From Bacteroidota bacterium (GTDB lineage Bacteria > Bacteroidota > Bacteroidia > Flavobacteriales > Flavobacteriaceae), in the NCBI GenBank assembly GCA_023446155.1, contig JAEXIT010000012.1, forward strand, positions 1 through 64,000: a stretch of 64,000 nt of DNA, read 5' to 3'. Below, piece by piece: positions 52,185-60,891 of the stretch; the stretch's first letter is position 1, and each line of letters starts with the position of its first letter. Under the pieces are notes generated by a model. It ran no database searches and had not been told where the DNA came from. It saw nothing but the letters and a program-made list of their open reading frames with translations. A program made the translations under genes and the position numbers.

Positions 52185-53990
52185 ATGAGTATTCCTTCTT
52201 TAGAGCTTCAGATACAAACCTTGCCCGATAGTCCGGGTGTTTATCAATATTACGATAAAGACGGGAAGATACTATATGTTGGAAAAGCCAAAAACCTTAG
52301 AAAACGGGTGGCTTCCTATTTTAATAAAATCCACGATACGGCCAAAACAAATGTGCTGGTTAAAAAAATCGTATCGATTAAACATATTGTCGTTCCAACG
52401 GAAACCGATGCGCTCTTGTTGGAAAACAACTTGATCAAGAAATTGCAACCACGCTATAATGTCCTTTTAAAAGACGATAAAACCTATCCGTGGATCTGTA
52501 TTAAAAAAGAACCCTTTTCCCGGATATTTCCAACCCGTAACATGGTAAAAGACGGATCGGAGTATTTCGGACCGTATACCAGTTTTAAAACGGTGAATAC
52601 CTTATTGGAGTTGATCAAAGAATTATATCCGCTGCGAACCTGTAATTTCGATTTGAGTAAGTCGAATATCGATAGCGGAAAATTTAAAGTATGCCTCGAA
52701 TACCATATCGGAAATTGCAAAGGACCTTGTGAAGGGTATGAATCACTCGAAAACTACCAACAACATGTTAATGCCATTCGGGAAATCCTAAAAGGGAATT
52801 TTAAAGAGAGTTTAAAAGACTTTAAAAAACTGATGATCACACTTGCTTCGGAAATGCGATTTGAAGAAGCGCAAAAAATAAAAGAGAAAATCGAAGTGCT
52901 GGAAAATTACCAGGCCAAATCGACGATTTTAAATCCGAAGATTTCGAATATCGATGTGTTTTCGATCATATCGGACGAAAGTATGGCGTATGTCAATTTT
53001 CTCCAGATTTCGCACGGTGCGATTGTGCGTTCGCATACAATGGAACTGAAAAAGAAACTCGAGGAAACCGATCAGGAATTACTCGAATTGGCTGTAGTCG
53101 AATTGCGCGAGCGTTTTCATCTTAATTCCAAAGAAATCGTAGTGCCATTTGAAATGGATTTAGGAGAAACGATACGCGTTACCGTACCTAAACTGGGCGA
53201 TAAAAAACAAATTCTGGACTTGTCCGAACGAAATGCCAAATACTACCGACTGGATCAGTTAAAACAAATCAAGATTGTCGATCCGGATCGCCATACGAAT
53301 CGGATTATGGCGCAAATGCAAAAAGACCTACGCTTGTCGGTCGAGCCACGTCATATCGAATGTTTCGATAACTCCAATATTCAGGGAACCAATCCGGTAT
53401 CGGCCTGTGTGGTGTTTAAAGACGGAAAACCAAGCAAAAAGGATTACCGCCATTTTAACATCAAGACCGTCGAAGGGCCAAACGACTTTGCCTCGATGGA
53501 AGAAGTCGTGTACCGTCGGTATAAACGCTTGCTCGACGAAAAGGAACCCTTGCCGCAACTGATTATTATCGACGGAGGAAAAGGACAACTGTCGTCGGCT
53601 TTAAAAAGTCTGGAAGAATTGGGATTGCGCGGTAAAATTGCGATTATTGGTATTGCGAAACGATTGGAAGAAATCTATTACCCGGGCGATTCAGTGCCGT
53701 TATACCTCGATAAAAAATCCGAAACCCTGAAAACGATTCAGCATCTGCGAAATGAAGCACACCGTTTCGGGATTACATTTCACAGGGATAAAAGAAGTAA
53801 AAATGCGCTGCAAACGTCCATAGAGTCGATTCCGGGCATTGGTGAAAAAACAATGATCACCCTTTTAAAACATTTTAAATCGGTAAAAAGGCTGACGCAG
53901 GCATCGGAAAAAGAAATTTCTGAGGTCGTAGGGCTTTCAAAAGCCAAAAAAATTACCGAATTTTACAAGGCAACCAATTCCACCGAGTAA
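52185..53990 (+). CDS. uvrC: Excinuclease ABC subunit C
   Basis: 601 residues. The GIY-YIG nuclease (residues of about 15-95, VYQYYDKDGKILYVGKA) makes the 3' incision; a UVR motif follows near 203-238 (MRFEEAQKIKEKIEVLENY). The RNase H-like 5'-nuclease domain contains ECFDNSNIQG and IDGGKGQL. A helix-hairpin-helix domain ends the protein (ESIPGIGEKTMITLLKHF). It works with UvrA/UvrB in nucleotide excision repair. It is followed by the patatin gene after two bases. Confidence 0.96.
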   Translation: MSIPSLELQIQTLPDSPGVYQYYDKDGKILYVGKAKNLRKRVASYFNKIHDTAKTNVLVKKIVSIKHIVVPTETDALLLENNLIKKLQPRYNVLLKDDKTYPWICIKKEPFSRIFPTRNMVKDGSEYFGPYTSFKTVNTLLELIKELYPLRTCNFDLSKSNIDSGKFKVCLEYHIGNCKGPCEGYESLENYQQHVNAIREILKGNFKESLKDFKKLMITLASEMRFEEAQKIKEKIEVLENYQAKSTILNPKISNIDVFSIISDESMAYVNFLQISHGAIVRSHTMELKKKLEETDQELLELAVVELRERFHLNSKEIVVPFEMDLGETIRVTVPKLGDKKQILDLSERNAKYYRLDQLKQIKIVDPDRHTNRIMAQMQKDLRLSVEPRHIECFDNSNIQGTNPVSACVVFKDGKPSKKDYRHFNIKTVEGPNDFASMEEVVYRRYKRLLDEKEPLPQLIIIDGGKGQLSSALKSLEELGLRGKIAIIGIAKRLEEIYYPGDSVPLYLDKKSETLKTIQHLRNEAHRFGITFHRDKRSKNALQTSIESIPGIGEKTMITLLKHFKSVKRLTQASEKEISEVVGLSKAKKITEFYKATNSTE

Positions 53991-53992
53991 AG

Positions 53993-56194
53993 ATGAAAAA
54001 AATACTACTGCTACTTTTAAGCCTTTCTTTGATACCGATTGTACAGGCACAGGATAAAAGACCTAAGGTTGGAGTGGTATTGAGTGGTGGTGGTGCAAAA
54101 GGATTGGCGCATATCGGTGTGTTGAAAGTGTTGGAAGAAGCCGGTGTTCAGGTCGATTATATCGGGGGAACCAGTATGGGAGCAATCATCGGCGGATTGT
54201 ATGCGTCGGGTTATTCGGCGCGTCAATTGGATTCGATATTCCGCGAAGTCGATTCCGATGCTTTACTACAGGATTATATTCCGCGGACATCCAAAAGCTT
54301 TTTCGAAAAACGAAATGACGAAGTATATGCGTTATCTCTTCCGTTTAATAAATTCAAAATCGGAGTGCCAACGGCTTTGTCAAAAGGGTTGTATAATTAC
54401 AACTTGTTGTCGCGACTCACAAACCACGTTCGGCATATACGTAATTTTAACGATCTGCCAATTCCCTTTGTTTGTATTGCAACTGATATTGAAAATGGAC
54501 ATAAGGTGGTGCTGAATAAAGGAATATTGCCGCAGGCGATTCTGGCGAGCGGGGCTTTCCCGTCGTTGTATTCGCCCGTAGAAATCGATGGACGTATCCT
54601 GATTGATGGCGGTGTGGTAGATAATTACCCGCTGGAGGAAATAAAAAAAATGGGTGCCGATATCATCATCGGTGTCGATGTACAGGATGGATTGAAAGAT
54701 CGGAATACAATTGGCGGTGCTACGGGCGTGCTGTTGCAGATCACAAATTTCTCGATGATCGGACAGATGGAAGCCAAAAAGAAAGCGACCGACATTTATA
54801 TCAAACCCAATATTCAGGGTTATTCGGTAATTTCGTTTGATCAGGGGGGCGAGATTATCAAAAAAGGAGAAGAGGCGGCTTTTTCCGTTTATGAAGACCT
54901 AGCCAAATTAGGCGCCATCGCTAGTAAGTCGGTATTGTTTGAACCGAGAAGGCTTACCGATACACTTCAGATCTCCAAAATTGAAATCAACGGGATTGAA
55001 GGCTATACCAGGGCCTATGTGTTGGGGAAACTGCGCTTTCATCAGGACTCAAAAATTACAAATGCGACGCTGGATAAAGGGATTAACAATCTAAATGCGA
55101 CCCAGAACTTTAGTTCGATTTCCTATTATTTTGAAGAAGCGGAAAAAGGAGATAATCTGATACTGAGTTTAAAAGAAAACCCAATGAATCGCTATCTGAA
55201 GTTTGGATTGCATTACGACGAGCTGTATAAAAGTGCCGTATTGCTCAATCTGACACAGAAAAAGTTTCTGCTCAAAAACGATGTGGTCTCATTGGATGTA
55301 ATTCTCGGCGATAACTTCCGCTATAATTTGAATTATTATATCGATAATGGTTTTTACTGGAGTTTCGGATTTAATTCCCGTTATAACCGTTTTAATAAAA
55401 ATGTGGCCACCGATTTTAGTGATGGACTCATACTCAATAACCTTGGATTAAAATCGATTAATGTTGATTTTTCCGACTTTACCAACCAGATTTACCTGCA
55501 AACCGTTTTTGCTCAGAAATTCCTGATTGGCGCCGGATTGGAGCACAAACACCTTAAAATTCGTTCGTCCACACTCGAAAATATTGGAGGGGTGATTAGT
55601 AGTGACGACTATTTTTCCGTTTTCGGAAACCTGAAATACGATTCGTTCGATCAGAAGTATTTTCCGAAACGAGGCTGGTATTTTTCAGGAGATTTTCACA
55701 CTACGGCCTATTCAAAAGACGGTCACGATCGTTTAAGTCAGTTTTCGATTGCCAAAGCCGATGCCGGGATTGTGAAAACATTTTATAAAACGATCTCGCT
55801 AAAAGTACAGTCGGAAGCCGGATTTACGATCGGAAAAGAAGGGGTGCCGTACTTTAATTTTGTACTCGGTGGTTATGGGTATCAGATGATAAACAATTTC
55901 CGTCACTTTTACGGATACGATTTCCTGAGTATTGCCGGCGACAGCTATATCAAAGGAAGTGCAACCCTGGATTACGAATTCTATAAAAAACACCATATCA
56001 ACTTTACGGCCAACTACGCCAATGTGGGTAAGAAAATCTTTAATACAACCGATTGGTTTTTAAATGCCAACTATTCCGGATATGCATTGGGTTATGGTTT
56101 CGAGACCCTAATCGGGCCCATTGAGGTGAAATACAGTTGGTCGCCCGAAACTAAGGATGGGAATACCTGGTTTAGCGTAGGTTTTTGGTTTTAA
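53993..56194 (+). CDS. Patatin-like phospholipase fused to an outer-membrane beta-barrel (type Vd-like)
   Basis: 733 residues. Signal peptide at about 1-19 (IPIVQAQ). The patatin domain (about 25-320) has the oxyanion-hole GGGAKG (32-37), the nucleophile GTSMG with Ser61, and the catalytic Asp205 in IDGGVVDNYP. A POTRA-like domain follows (near 325-395, ISKIEINGIEGY), then a BamA/FhaC-type 16-strand barrel ending VGFWF. This is the PlpD/type Vd autotransporter layout, which places a lipase on the cell surface or in the periplasm. It follows uvrC by two bases; the coupling is probably an accident of order. Confidence 0.92.
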   Translation: MKKILLLLLSLSLIPIVQAQDKRPKVGVVLSGGGAKGLAHIGVLKVLEEAGVQVDYIGGTSMGAIIGGLYASGYSARQLDSIFREVDSDALLQDYIPRTSKSFFEKRNDEVYALSLPFNKFKIGVPTALSKGLYNYNLLSRLTNHVRHIRNFNDLPIPFVCIATDIENGHKVVLNKGILPQAILASGAFPSLYSPVEIDGRILIDGGVVDNYPLEEIKKMGADIIIGVDVQDGLKDRNTIGGATGVLLQITNFSMIGQMEAKKKATDIYIKPNIQGYSVISFDQGGEIIKKGEEAAFSVYEDLAKLGAIASKSVLFEPRRLTDTLQISKIEINGIEGYTRAYVLGKLRFHQDSKITNATLDKGINNLNATQNFSSISYYFEEAEKGDNLILSLKENPMNRYLKFGLHYDELYKSAVLLNLTQKKFLLKNDVVSLDVILGDNFRYNLNYYIDNGFYWSFGFNSRYNRFNKNVATDFSDGLILNNLGLKSINVDFSDFTNQIYLQTVFAQKFLIGAGLEHKHLKIRSSTLENIGGVISSDDYFSVFGNLKYDSFDQKYFPKRGWYFSGDFHTTAYSKDGHDRLSQFSIAKADAGIVKTFYKTISLKVQSEAGFTIGKEGVPYFNFVLGGYGYQMINNFRHFYGYDFLSIAGDSYIKGSATLDYEFYKKHHINFTANYANVGKKIFNTTDWFLNANYSGYALGYGFETLIGPIEVKYSWSPETKDGNTWFSVGFWF

Positions 56195-56270
56195 TCTTAC
56201 AAAAAACGTTTTAAAAGCGACATTTTTCGGATTAAACTGTATTTTATATGTGAATGTTTTTAAAAAATTA

Positions 56271-56278
56271 TATTTTTG
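56271..56278 (+). promoter_or_regulatory. -7 box of the APC permease gene
   Basis: TATTTTTG, 29 bases before the ATG at 56308; a full TAnnTTTG match. Confidence 0.55.
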
Positions 56279-56307
56279 GAAACTAAAAAAACCGAAAAAC
56301 TATATTT

Positions 56308-57945
56308 ATGTCAATTTGGAAACGTAAACCATTGGGGCAACTCATCGAAGAAGCCTCGGAATCAGAAAAGGGATTAAAGAAAACATTAACGGCGTCGGGA
56401 TTAACCGCGTTAGGAGTAGGAGCGATTATTGGAGCAGGATTGTTTTCGATTACTGGTTTGGCTGCGGCAACCAATGCAGGACCGGCGATCACCATTTCTT
56501 TTATTGTAGCGGCTGTCGGATGTCTTTTTGCCGGTTTGTGTTATGCTGAATTTTCATCAATGATCCCGGTTGCAGGTAGTGCGTATACCTACTCGTTTGC
56601 AACTATGGGTGAATTCGTGGCCTGGATTATCGGATGGGACCTGGTGCTGGAATATGCTGTAGGTGCCGCCACTGTTTCCATCAGTTGGTCGCGTTATCTC
56701 ACGAAATTTTTAGACGGTTATGGTATTCATCTCAGCGAACAGTTAACGCACTCGCCTTTTGAAGGTGGTTTGATTAACATTCCGGCGGTGCTTATTGTAA
56801 TGGTGATGTCATTAGTATTAATGCGTGGAACAAAAGAATCGGCTTTGGTAAACGGTATTATCGTATTGCTAAAAGTAACCGTGGTTTTGGTATTCATCGC
56901 ATTGGGATGGCAATATATCCGTCCGGAAAACTATACACCGTATATTCCGGAAAACACCGGTACTTTTGGTGAATTCGGATTTACAGGGATTATCCGTGCT
57001 GCGGCGATCGTGTTCTTTGCCTATATCGGTTTTGACGCGGTGTCGACAGCGGCTCAGGAAGCAAAAAATCCAAAAAGAGACATGCCAATCGGTATCTTAC
57101 TATCATTAATTATCTGTACCGTACTGTATATCTTGTTTGCGCACGTAATGACGGGAGTGGTAAATTATTCTGCTTTTGCCGGAGCCGATGGTATTGCACC
57201 AGTGGCGATTGCGATCGACCATATGGGGGTTGCCGACGCATCGGGTATGATTACACCTGCTTATCCATGGTTGAATAAAGCGATTATTCTTGCGATTTTA
57301 GCGGGTTATGCTTCGGTAATTTTAGTAATGTTGATGGGACAAAGTCGTGTATTCTTCTCGATGAGTAAAGATGGTTTGATGCCAAAAGTATTCTCGGAAG
57401 TGCACCCAAAATATAGAACACCAGCTAAAAACAACTTGTTGTTCATGTTGATTGTAAGTTTGTTTGCCGCGTTTGTACCGGCTCGGGTGGTTGGAGAAAT
57501 GACCAGTATCGGAACCTTATTCGCTTTTATCCTGGTATGTCTTGGGGTAATCGTAATGCGAAGAACCATGCCGGATGCACCAAGAGCCTTTAAAACACCA
57601 TTAGTGCCGTTAGTGCCGATATTAGGTGTTGGGGTATGTTTGTTTATGATGGTGTTCCTGCCGTTGGATACCTGGATCCGTTTGATCGTTTGGATGATGA
57701 TTGGTTTCGACTTGTATCTTTTCTACGGAATGAAGCACAGTATTCTAAATAACGGTACGTTTGACGGTAAAAGCTACCGAATTGTAAGCTTGTCCGGATT
57801 GGCAATGGTGGTGTCTTTGGTTATTATAGCGATCGTACACCATTCGAATCCTGAAATCGACGATACGTTTATCTATTATTTCTCATTGGGATTTGCCGCA
57901 CTACATGCTGTGATCTATGCATTGAGTTATAAAAAGAACAAATAA
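56308..57945 (+). CDS. APC-family amino acid permease (cationic amino acid transporter-like)
   Basis: 545 residues with about 12-14 membrane segments. The family signature GVGAIIGAGLFSITGLAAATNAGPA and FFAYIGFDAVSTAAQEAKNPKRDMPIGI fit the CAT/YfnA-type group, usually carrying basic or neutral amino acids. The first 30 residues (MSIWKRKPLGQLIEEASESE) match that group. It lies before the tyrosine breakdown genes hmgA-hppD but is separated by a terminator (57961-58002). A role in supplying aromatic amino acids is only a possibility. Confidence 0.9.
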   Translation: MSIWKRKPLGQLIEEASESEKGLKKTLTASGLTALGVGAIIGAGLFSITGLAAATNAGPAITISFIVAAVGCLFAGLCYAEFSSMIPVAGSAYTYSFATMGEFVAWIIGWDLVLEYAVGAATVSISWSRYLTKFLDGYGIHLSEQLTHSPFEGGLINIPAVLIVMVMSLVLMRGTKESALVNGIIVLLKVTVVLVFIALGWQYIRPENYTPYIPENTGTFGEFGFTGIIRAAAIVFFAYIGFDAVSTAAQEAKNPKRDMPIGILLSLIICTVLYILFAHVMTGVVNYSAFAGADGIAPVAIAIDHMGVADASGMITPAYPWLNKAIILAILAGYASVILVMLMGQSRVFFSMSKDGLMPKVFSEVHPKYRTPAKNNLLFMLIVSLFAAFVPARVVGEMTSIGTLFAFILVCLGVIVMRRTMPDAPRAFKTPLVPLVPILGVGVCLFMMVFLPLDTWIRLIVWMMIGFDLYLFYGMKHSILNNGTFDGKSYRIVSLSGLAMVVSLVIIAIVHHSNPEIDDTFIYYFSLGFAALHAVIYALSYKKNK

Positions 57946-57960
57946 GAAAAAAATAGTTTG

Positions 57961-58002
57961 AAATTCCCAAAAAAAGCGGTGACGTCATTTTTTTGGGAAT
58001 TT
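57961..58002 (+). terminator. Terminator of the permease gene
   Basis: Stem AAATTCCCAAAAAAA / TTTTTTTGGGAATTT, perfect, with a 12-base loop (GCGGTGACGTCA), then more T. It starts 15 bases after the stop. Confidence 0.8.
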
Positions 58003-58039
58003 TTATTTTAAAGGAATGTTATAAAATTCCGATATTTGT

Positions 58040-58111
58040 ATGATCATGAGTTTACATTGGGAAGGCTTATTAGGACTGCTAAAATACCTCATTAAGAGAA
58101 ATCCGGAATGA
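58040..58111 (+). CDS. Possible 23-residue peptide
   Basis: A short ORF (ATG at 58040, alternative ATG at 58046) reads MIMSLHWEGLLGLLKYLIK followed by RNPE: an amphipathic, hydrophobic peptide with a basic end. GATATTTG just upstream (58031-58038) resembles a -7 box and would make the message leaderless. No terminator follows. Such a peptide could be a real small protein or chance; nothing else supports it. The remainder of 58003-58192 has no other feature apart from a near -7 box TACATTTT at 58164-58171 before hmgA. Confidence 0.2.
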   Translation: MIMSLHWEGLLGLLKYLIKRNPE

Positions 58112-58192
58112 GTGGATTGTTTATGTTAAAATATTTCAACAACATTGCGGGTTATCCGGGTTGTACATTTTAAATTTTTAAAATTAAAAAAT

Positions 58193-59353
58193 ATGCCATT
58201 TTATCATAAATTAGGACAGATTCCACCAAAAAGACATACCATCTTTCGTAAACCAAACGGCGATTTGTATTACGAACAGCTTTTTGGTACCGTTGGTTTC
58301 GACGGAATGTCAACCAACATGTATCACGAACACCGACCAACGCAGGTTAAGGAGATTCGCAAGCAATATAGCGTAGCACCTAAAATCGCGAAGGGAAACA
58401 ATATCCAATCCTATCGGTTAAGAGGTTTTCAGGTAACTCCGGAAAATGATTATCTGGAAAGCCGAAAAGCGGTACTGACCAATAGTGACTGTACGATTAT
58501 CCTGGCAGCGCCGAAAGAATCCACACGCGATTATTTTTACAAAAACACCGATGCGGATGAAATGATTTTTATCCACAGAGGGACTGGTAAATTAAGAACC
58601 ATGTTGGGGAATCTGGATTTTAAATACGGTGACTACCTGATCGTGCCGAGAGGAATGATCTATAAAATCGATTTTGATACCGATGACAATCGTTTGTTTA
58701 TTGTTGAATCCAGACGACCTATCTATACGCCAAAACGTTACCGAAACTGGTTTGGACAACTTTTGGAGCATTCGCCTTTCTGCGAACGCGATATCCGTCG
58801 TCCGGAAGAACTGGAAACTAATAATGAAAAAGGGGATTTCGTAATTAAAGTAAAGAAAAAAGACGAAATTTTCGAAATGGTATATGCAACACACCCGTTT
58901 GACGTGGTGGGTTACGACGGATTCAATTATCCGTATGCCTTATCGATTCATGACTTTGAACCAATAACAGGACGCATTCACCAACCGCCACCGGTACACC
59001 AAACGTTCGAAACGGATGCCTTTGTGGTGTGTTCGTTTGTTCCGAGACTTTATGATTACCATCCACAGGCTATTCCGGCGCCGTACAACCATAGTAATAT
59101 CGACAGTGATGAAGTATTGTACTATGTTGATGGTGACTTTATGAGCCGTAATGATATCGAAGCGGGACACATTTCGTTACACCCGGCGGGTATTCCACAC
59201 GGACCGCACCCTGGTGCTGTTGAAAGAAGTATCGGCAAAACGGAAACACAGGAATTGGCTGTAATGGTCGATACTTTTAAACCGTTGATGCTTACCGAAG
59301 AGGCTATGAAAATTGCCGATGAGAAATACTACCAATCCTGGTTGGAGCATTAA
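58193..59353 (+). CDS. hmgA: Homogentisate 1,2-dioxygenase
   Basis: 386 residues from the ATG at 58193 (MPFYHKLGQIPPKRHT); the frame from 58145 is rejected as it covers the promoter-like TACATTTT. The cupin-like core carries the expected His/Glu iron site in the C-terminal half (PPPVHQTFE, GHISLHPAGIPHGPHPG). It opens homogentisate to maleylacetoacetate, the third step of tyrosine degradation. It is followed by hppD after 78 bases on the same strand. Shorter than human HGD (445) but normal for Bacteroidota as far as I know. Confidence 0.95.
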   Translation: MPFYHKLGQIPPKRHTIFRKPNGDLYYEQLFGTVGFDGMSTNMYHEHRPTQVKEIRKQYSVAPKIAKGNNIQSYRLRGFQVTPENDYLESRKAVLTNSDCTIILAAPKESTRDYFYKNTDADEMIFIHRGTGKLRTMLGNLDFKYGDYLIVPRGMIYKIDFDTDDNRLFIVESRRPIYTPKRYRNWFGQLLEHSPFCERDIRRPEELETNNEKGDFVIKVKKKDEIFEMVYATHPFDVVGYDGFNYPYALSIHDFEPITGRIHQPPPVHQTFETDAFVVCSFVPRLYDYHPQAIPAPYNHSNIDSDEVLYYVDGDFMSRNDIEAGHISLHPAGIPHGPHPGAVERSIGKTETQELAVMVDTFKPLMLTEEAMKIADEKYYQSWLEH

Positions 59354-59431
59354 TAGCGTACAAAAAACAAACAATAACAAACATTGAAGCGGTACATCAC
59401 AGTATGTGTCGGCTGACTAAAAAATAGTACA

Positions 59432-60592
59432 ATGAGTAAAGAAGTAAAATCAGTAGAATACGGATTAGAAAAAATATTTGAAGGCGCGCAGGATTTCCTT
59501 CCGCTAATGGGAACGGATTATGTTGAATTTTATGTAGGTAATGCCAAACAAGCGGCACATTACTATAAAACAGCCTTCGGTTATCAGTCATTGGCTTATG
59601 CCGGATTGGAAACAGGAGTGCGTGACAGAGCGTCATATGTGTTAAAACAGGATAAAATCCGTTTGGTATTAACAACACCTTTAAATGCCGATTCGCCAAT
59701 CAACGAGCATATCGTAAAACACGGAGATGGTGTTAAAGTAGTGGCGTTATGGGTAGAAGATGCGACAAAATCGTTCGAAGAAACGACAAAAAGAGGGGCG
59801 CGTCCATTTATGGAACCAACTGTCGAAAAAGATGAATTTGGTGAAGTAGTGCGTTCCGGTATCTATACGTATGGCGAAACGGTGCATATTTTCGTAGAGC
59901 GTAAAAACTACAACGGGGTGTTCTTGCCAGGTTATAAAGAGTGGAAATCCGATTACAATCCGGAACCGGTTGGATTAAAATATATCGACCATATGGTTGG
60001 AAACGTTGGATGGAACGAAATGAATACCTGGGTGAAATGGTACGAAGATGTGATGGGATTTGTAAATTTCCTTTCTTTCGACGACAAACAAATTCATACG
60101 GAATACTCGGCTTTGATGAGTAAAGTAATGTCTAACGGTAACGGACGTATCAAATTCCCGATTAACGAACCGGCCGAAGGCGCAAAACGTTCGCAGATCG
60201 AAGAATATTTGGATTTCTATAACGGACCAGGGGTGCAACATATCGCGATTGCTACCGATGATATTATTTCTACGGTATCGCAATTAAAGGCTCGTGGCGT
60301 GGAATTTTTATCGGCTCCGCCAAAAGCGTATTATGAAGCCATTCCGGAACGTTTGGGAGATCACATGGCGATGATGAAAGAAGATATTTCCGAATTGGAA
60401 AAACTGGCGATCATGATCGATGCGGATGAAGAAGGGTATTTATTGCAGATTTTTACGAAGCCGGTTGAAGACCGACCAACGTTATTTTACGAAATTATCC
60501 AACGTATGGGAGCTCGAGGATTCGGTGCTGGTAACTTTAAAGCCCTTTTCGAATCTATCGAAAGAGAGCAGGAATTGAGAGGAACCTTGTAA
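59432..60592 (+). CDS. hppD: 4-hydroxyphenylpyruvate dioxygenase
   Basis: 386 residues, two vicinal-oxygen-chelate domains. Iron ligands fit His187 (YIDHMVGN), His270 (GVQHIAIAT) and Glu354 (LFYEIIQRMG), with GFGAGNFKALFESIE at the C-terminus. It converts 4-hydroxyphenylpyruvate to homogentisate, the substrate of HmgA just upstream. Both are cytosolic and probably cotranscribed (78-base gap without a terminator). The remaining tyrosine pathway genes (fahA, maiA) are not in this window. Confidence 0.97.
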   Translation: MSKEVKSVEYGLEKIFEGAQDFLPLMGTDYVEFYVGNAKQAAHYYKTAFGYQSLAYAGLETGVRDRASYVLKQDKIRLVLTTPLNADSPINEHIVKHGDGVKVVALWVEDATKSFEETTKRGARPFMEPTVEKDEFGEVVRSGIYTYGETVHIFVERKNYNGVFLPGYKEWKSDYNPEPVGLKYIDHMVGNVGWNEMNTWVKWYEDVMGFVNFLSFDDKQIHTEYSALMSKVMSNGNGRIKFPINEPAEGAKRSQIEEYLDFYNGPGVQHIAIATDDIISTVSQLKARGVEFLSAPPKAYYEAIPERLGDHMAMMKEDISELEKLAIMIDADEEGYLLQIFTKPVEDRPTLFYEIIQRMGARGFGAGNFKALFESIEREQELRGTL

Positions 60593-60677
60593 AAATCGAT
60601 TTTTACTGATAATAGTTTAAAAACAACCTCAAAAACGACCTTGTTTTTGCTAATATTGTGTTAAAGTTGAAATTTCA

Positions 60678-60710
60678 TTTGTAAATCAACAAAAAAACTA
60701 GCTACATTTG
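60678..60710 (+). promoter_or_regulatory. Strong promoter of the candidate ncRNA
   Basis: TTTG (60678-60681), 21 bases, TACATTTG (60703-60710): both boxes of the Bacteroidota sigma factor at near-consensus spacing. It is followed by no ORF before a terminator. Confidence 0.8.
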
Positions 60711-60716
60711 CACTCG

Positions 60717-60830
60717 CAAAAATGAGGTACTCATAAGCCTCATGTTTGTAAATAAATTTTCATAATTTATAGTTTTTTGGTTGGTTAATAGCATAAAAAC
60801 TCAGTCATTCTTTTGGCTGAGTTTTTTTGT
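60717..60830 (+). ncRNA. Candidate small RNA between hppD and DUF3108 gene
   Basis: About 110 bases lie between a full promoter (60678-60710) and a strong terminator (AAAACTCAG / CTGAGTTTT then T run, 60796-60828), with no ORF of note. Near its 5' end ATGAGG (60722-60727) can pair with CCTCAT (60738-60743), or its ATGAG with the nearer CTCAT (60730-60734), so two forms are possible. A second A/U-rich hairpin (ATAAATT / AATTTAT) follows near 60752-60770. The layout is a typical stand-alone sRNA. The Flavo-1 RNA motif is one Rfam family to test; I could not compare them. Confidence 0.55.
60796..60828 (+). terminator. Terminator of the candidate ncRNA
   Basis: Stem AAAACTCAG / CTGAGTTTT with a 12-base loop and T7 tail. 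Confidence 0.85.
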
Positions 60831-60842
60831 TTCTTATTTTTG
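60812..60842 (+). promoter_or_regulatory. Promoter of DUF3108-kynA, overlapping the ncRNA terminator
   Basis: TTTG (60812-60815), exactly 19 bases, TATTTTTG (60835-60842): the consensus pair. The -33 box lies inside the loop and stem of the terminator at 60796-60828. The leader to 60892 is about 43 bases. Confidence 0.65.
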
Positions 60843-60891
60843 GAACAGAAATTGTAACTTGTTATAACGAATGTTTAAAAATTGAGACCTA

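Noticed and set aside
60717..60830. tRNA or tmRNA downstream of the strong promoter
   Set aside because: The promoter resembles those before stable RNA genes, but there is no cloverleaf, no CCA end and no TTCRA loop.
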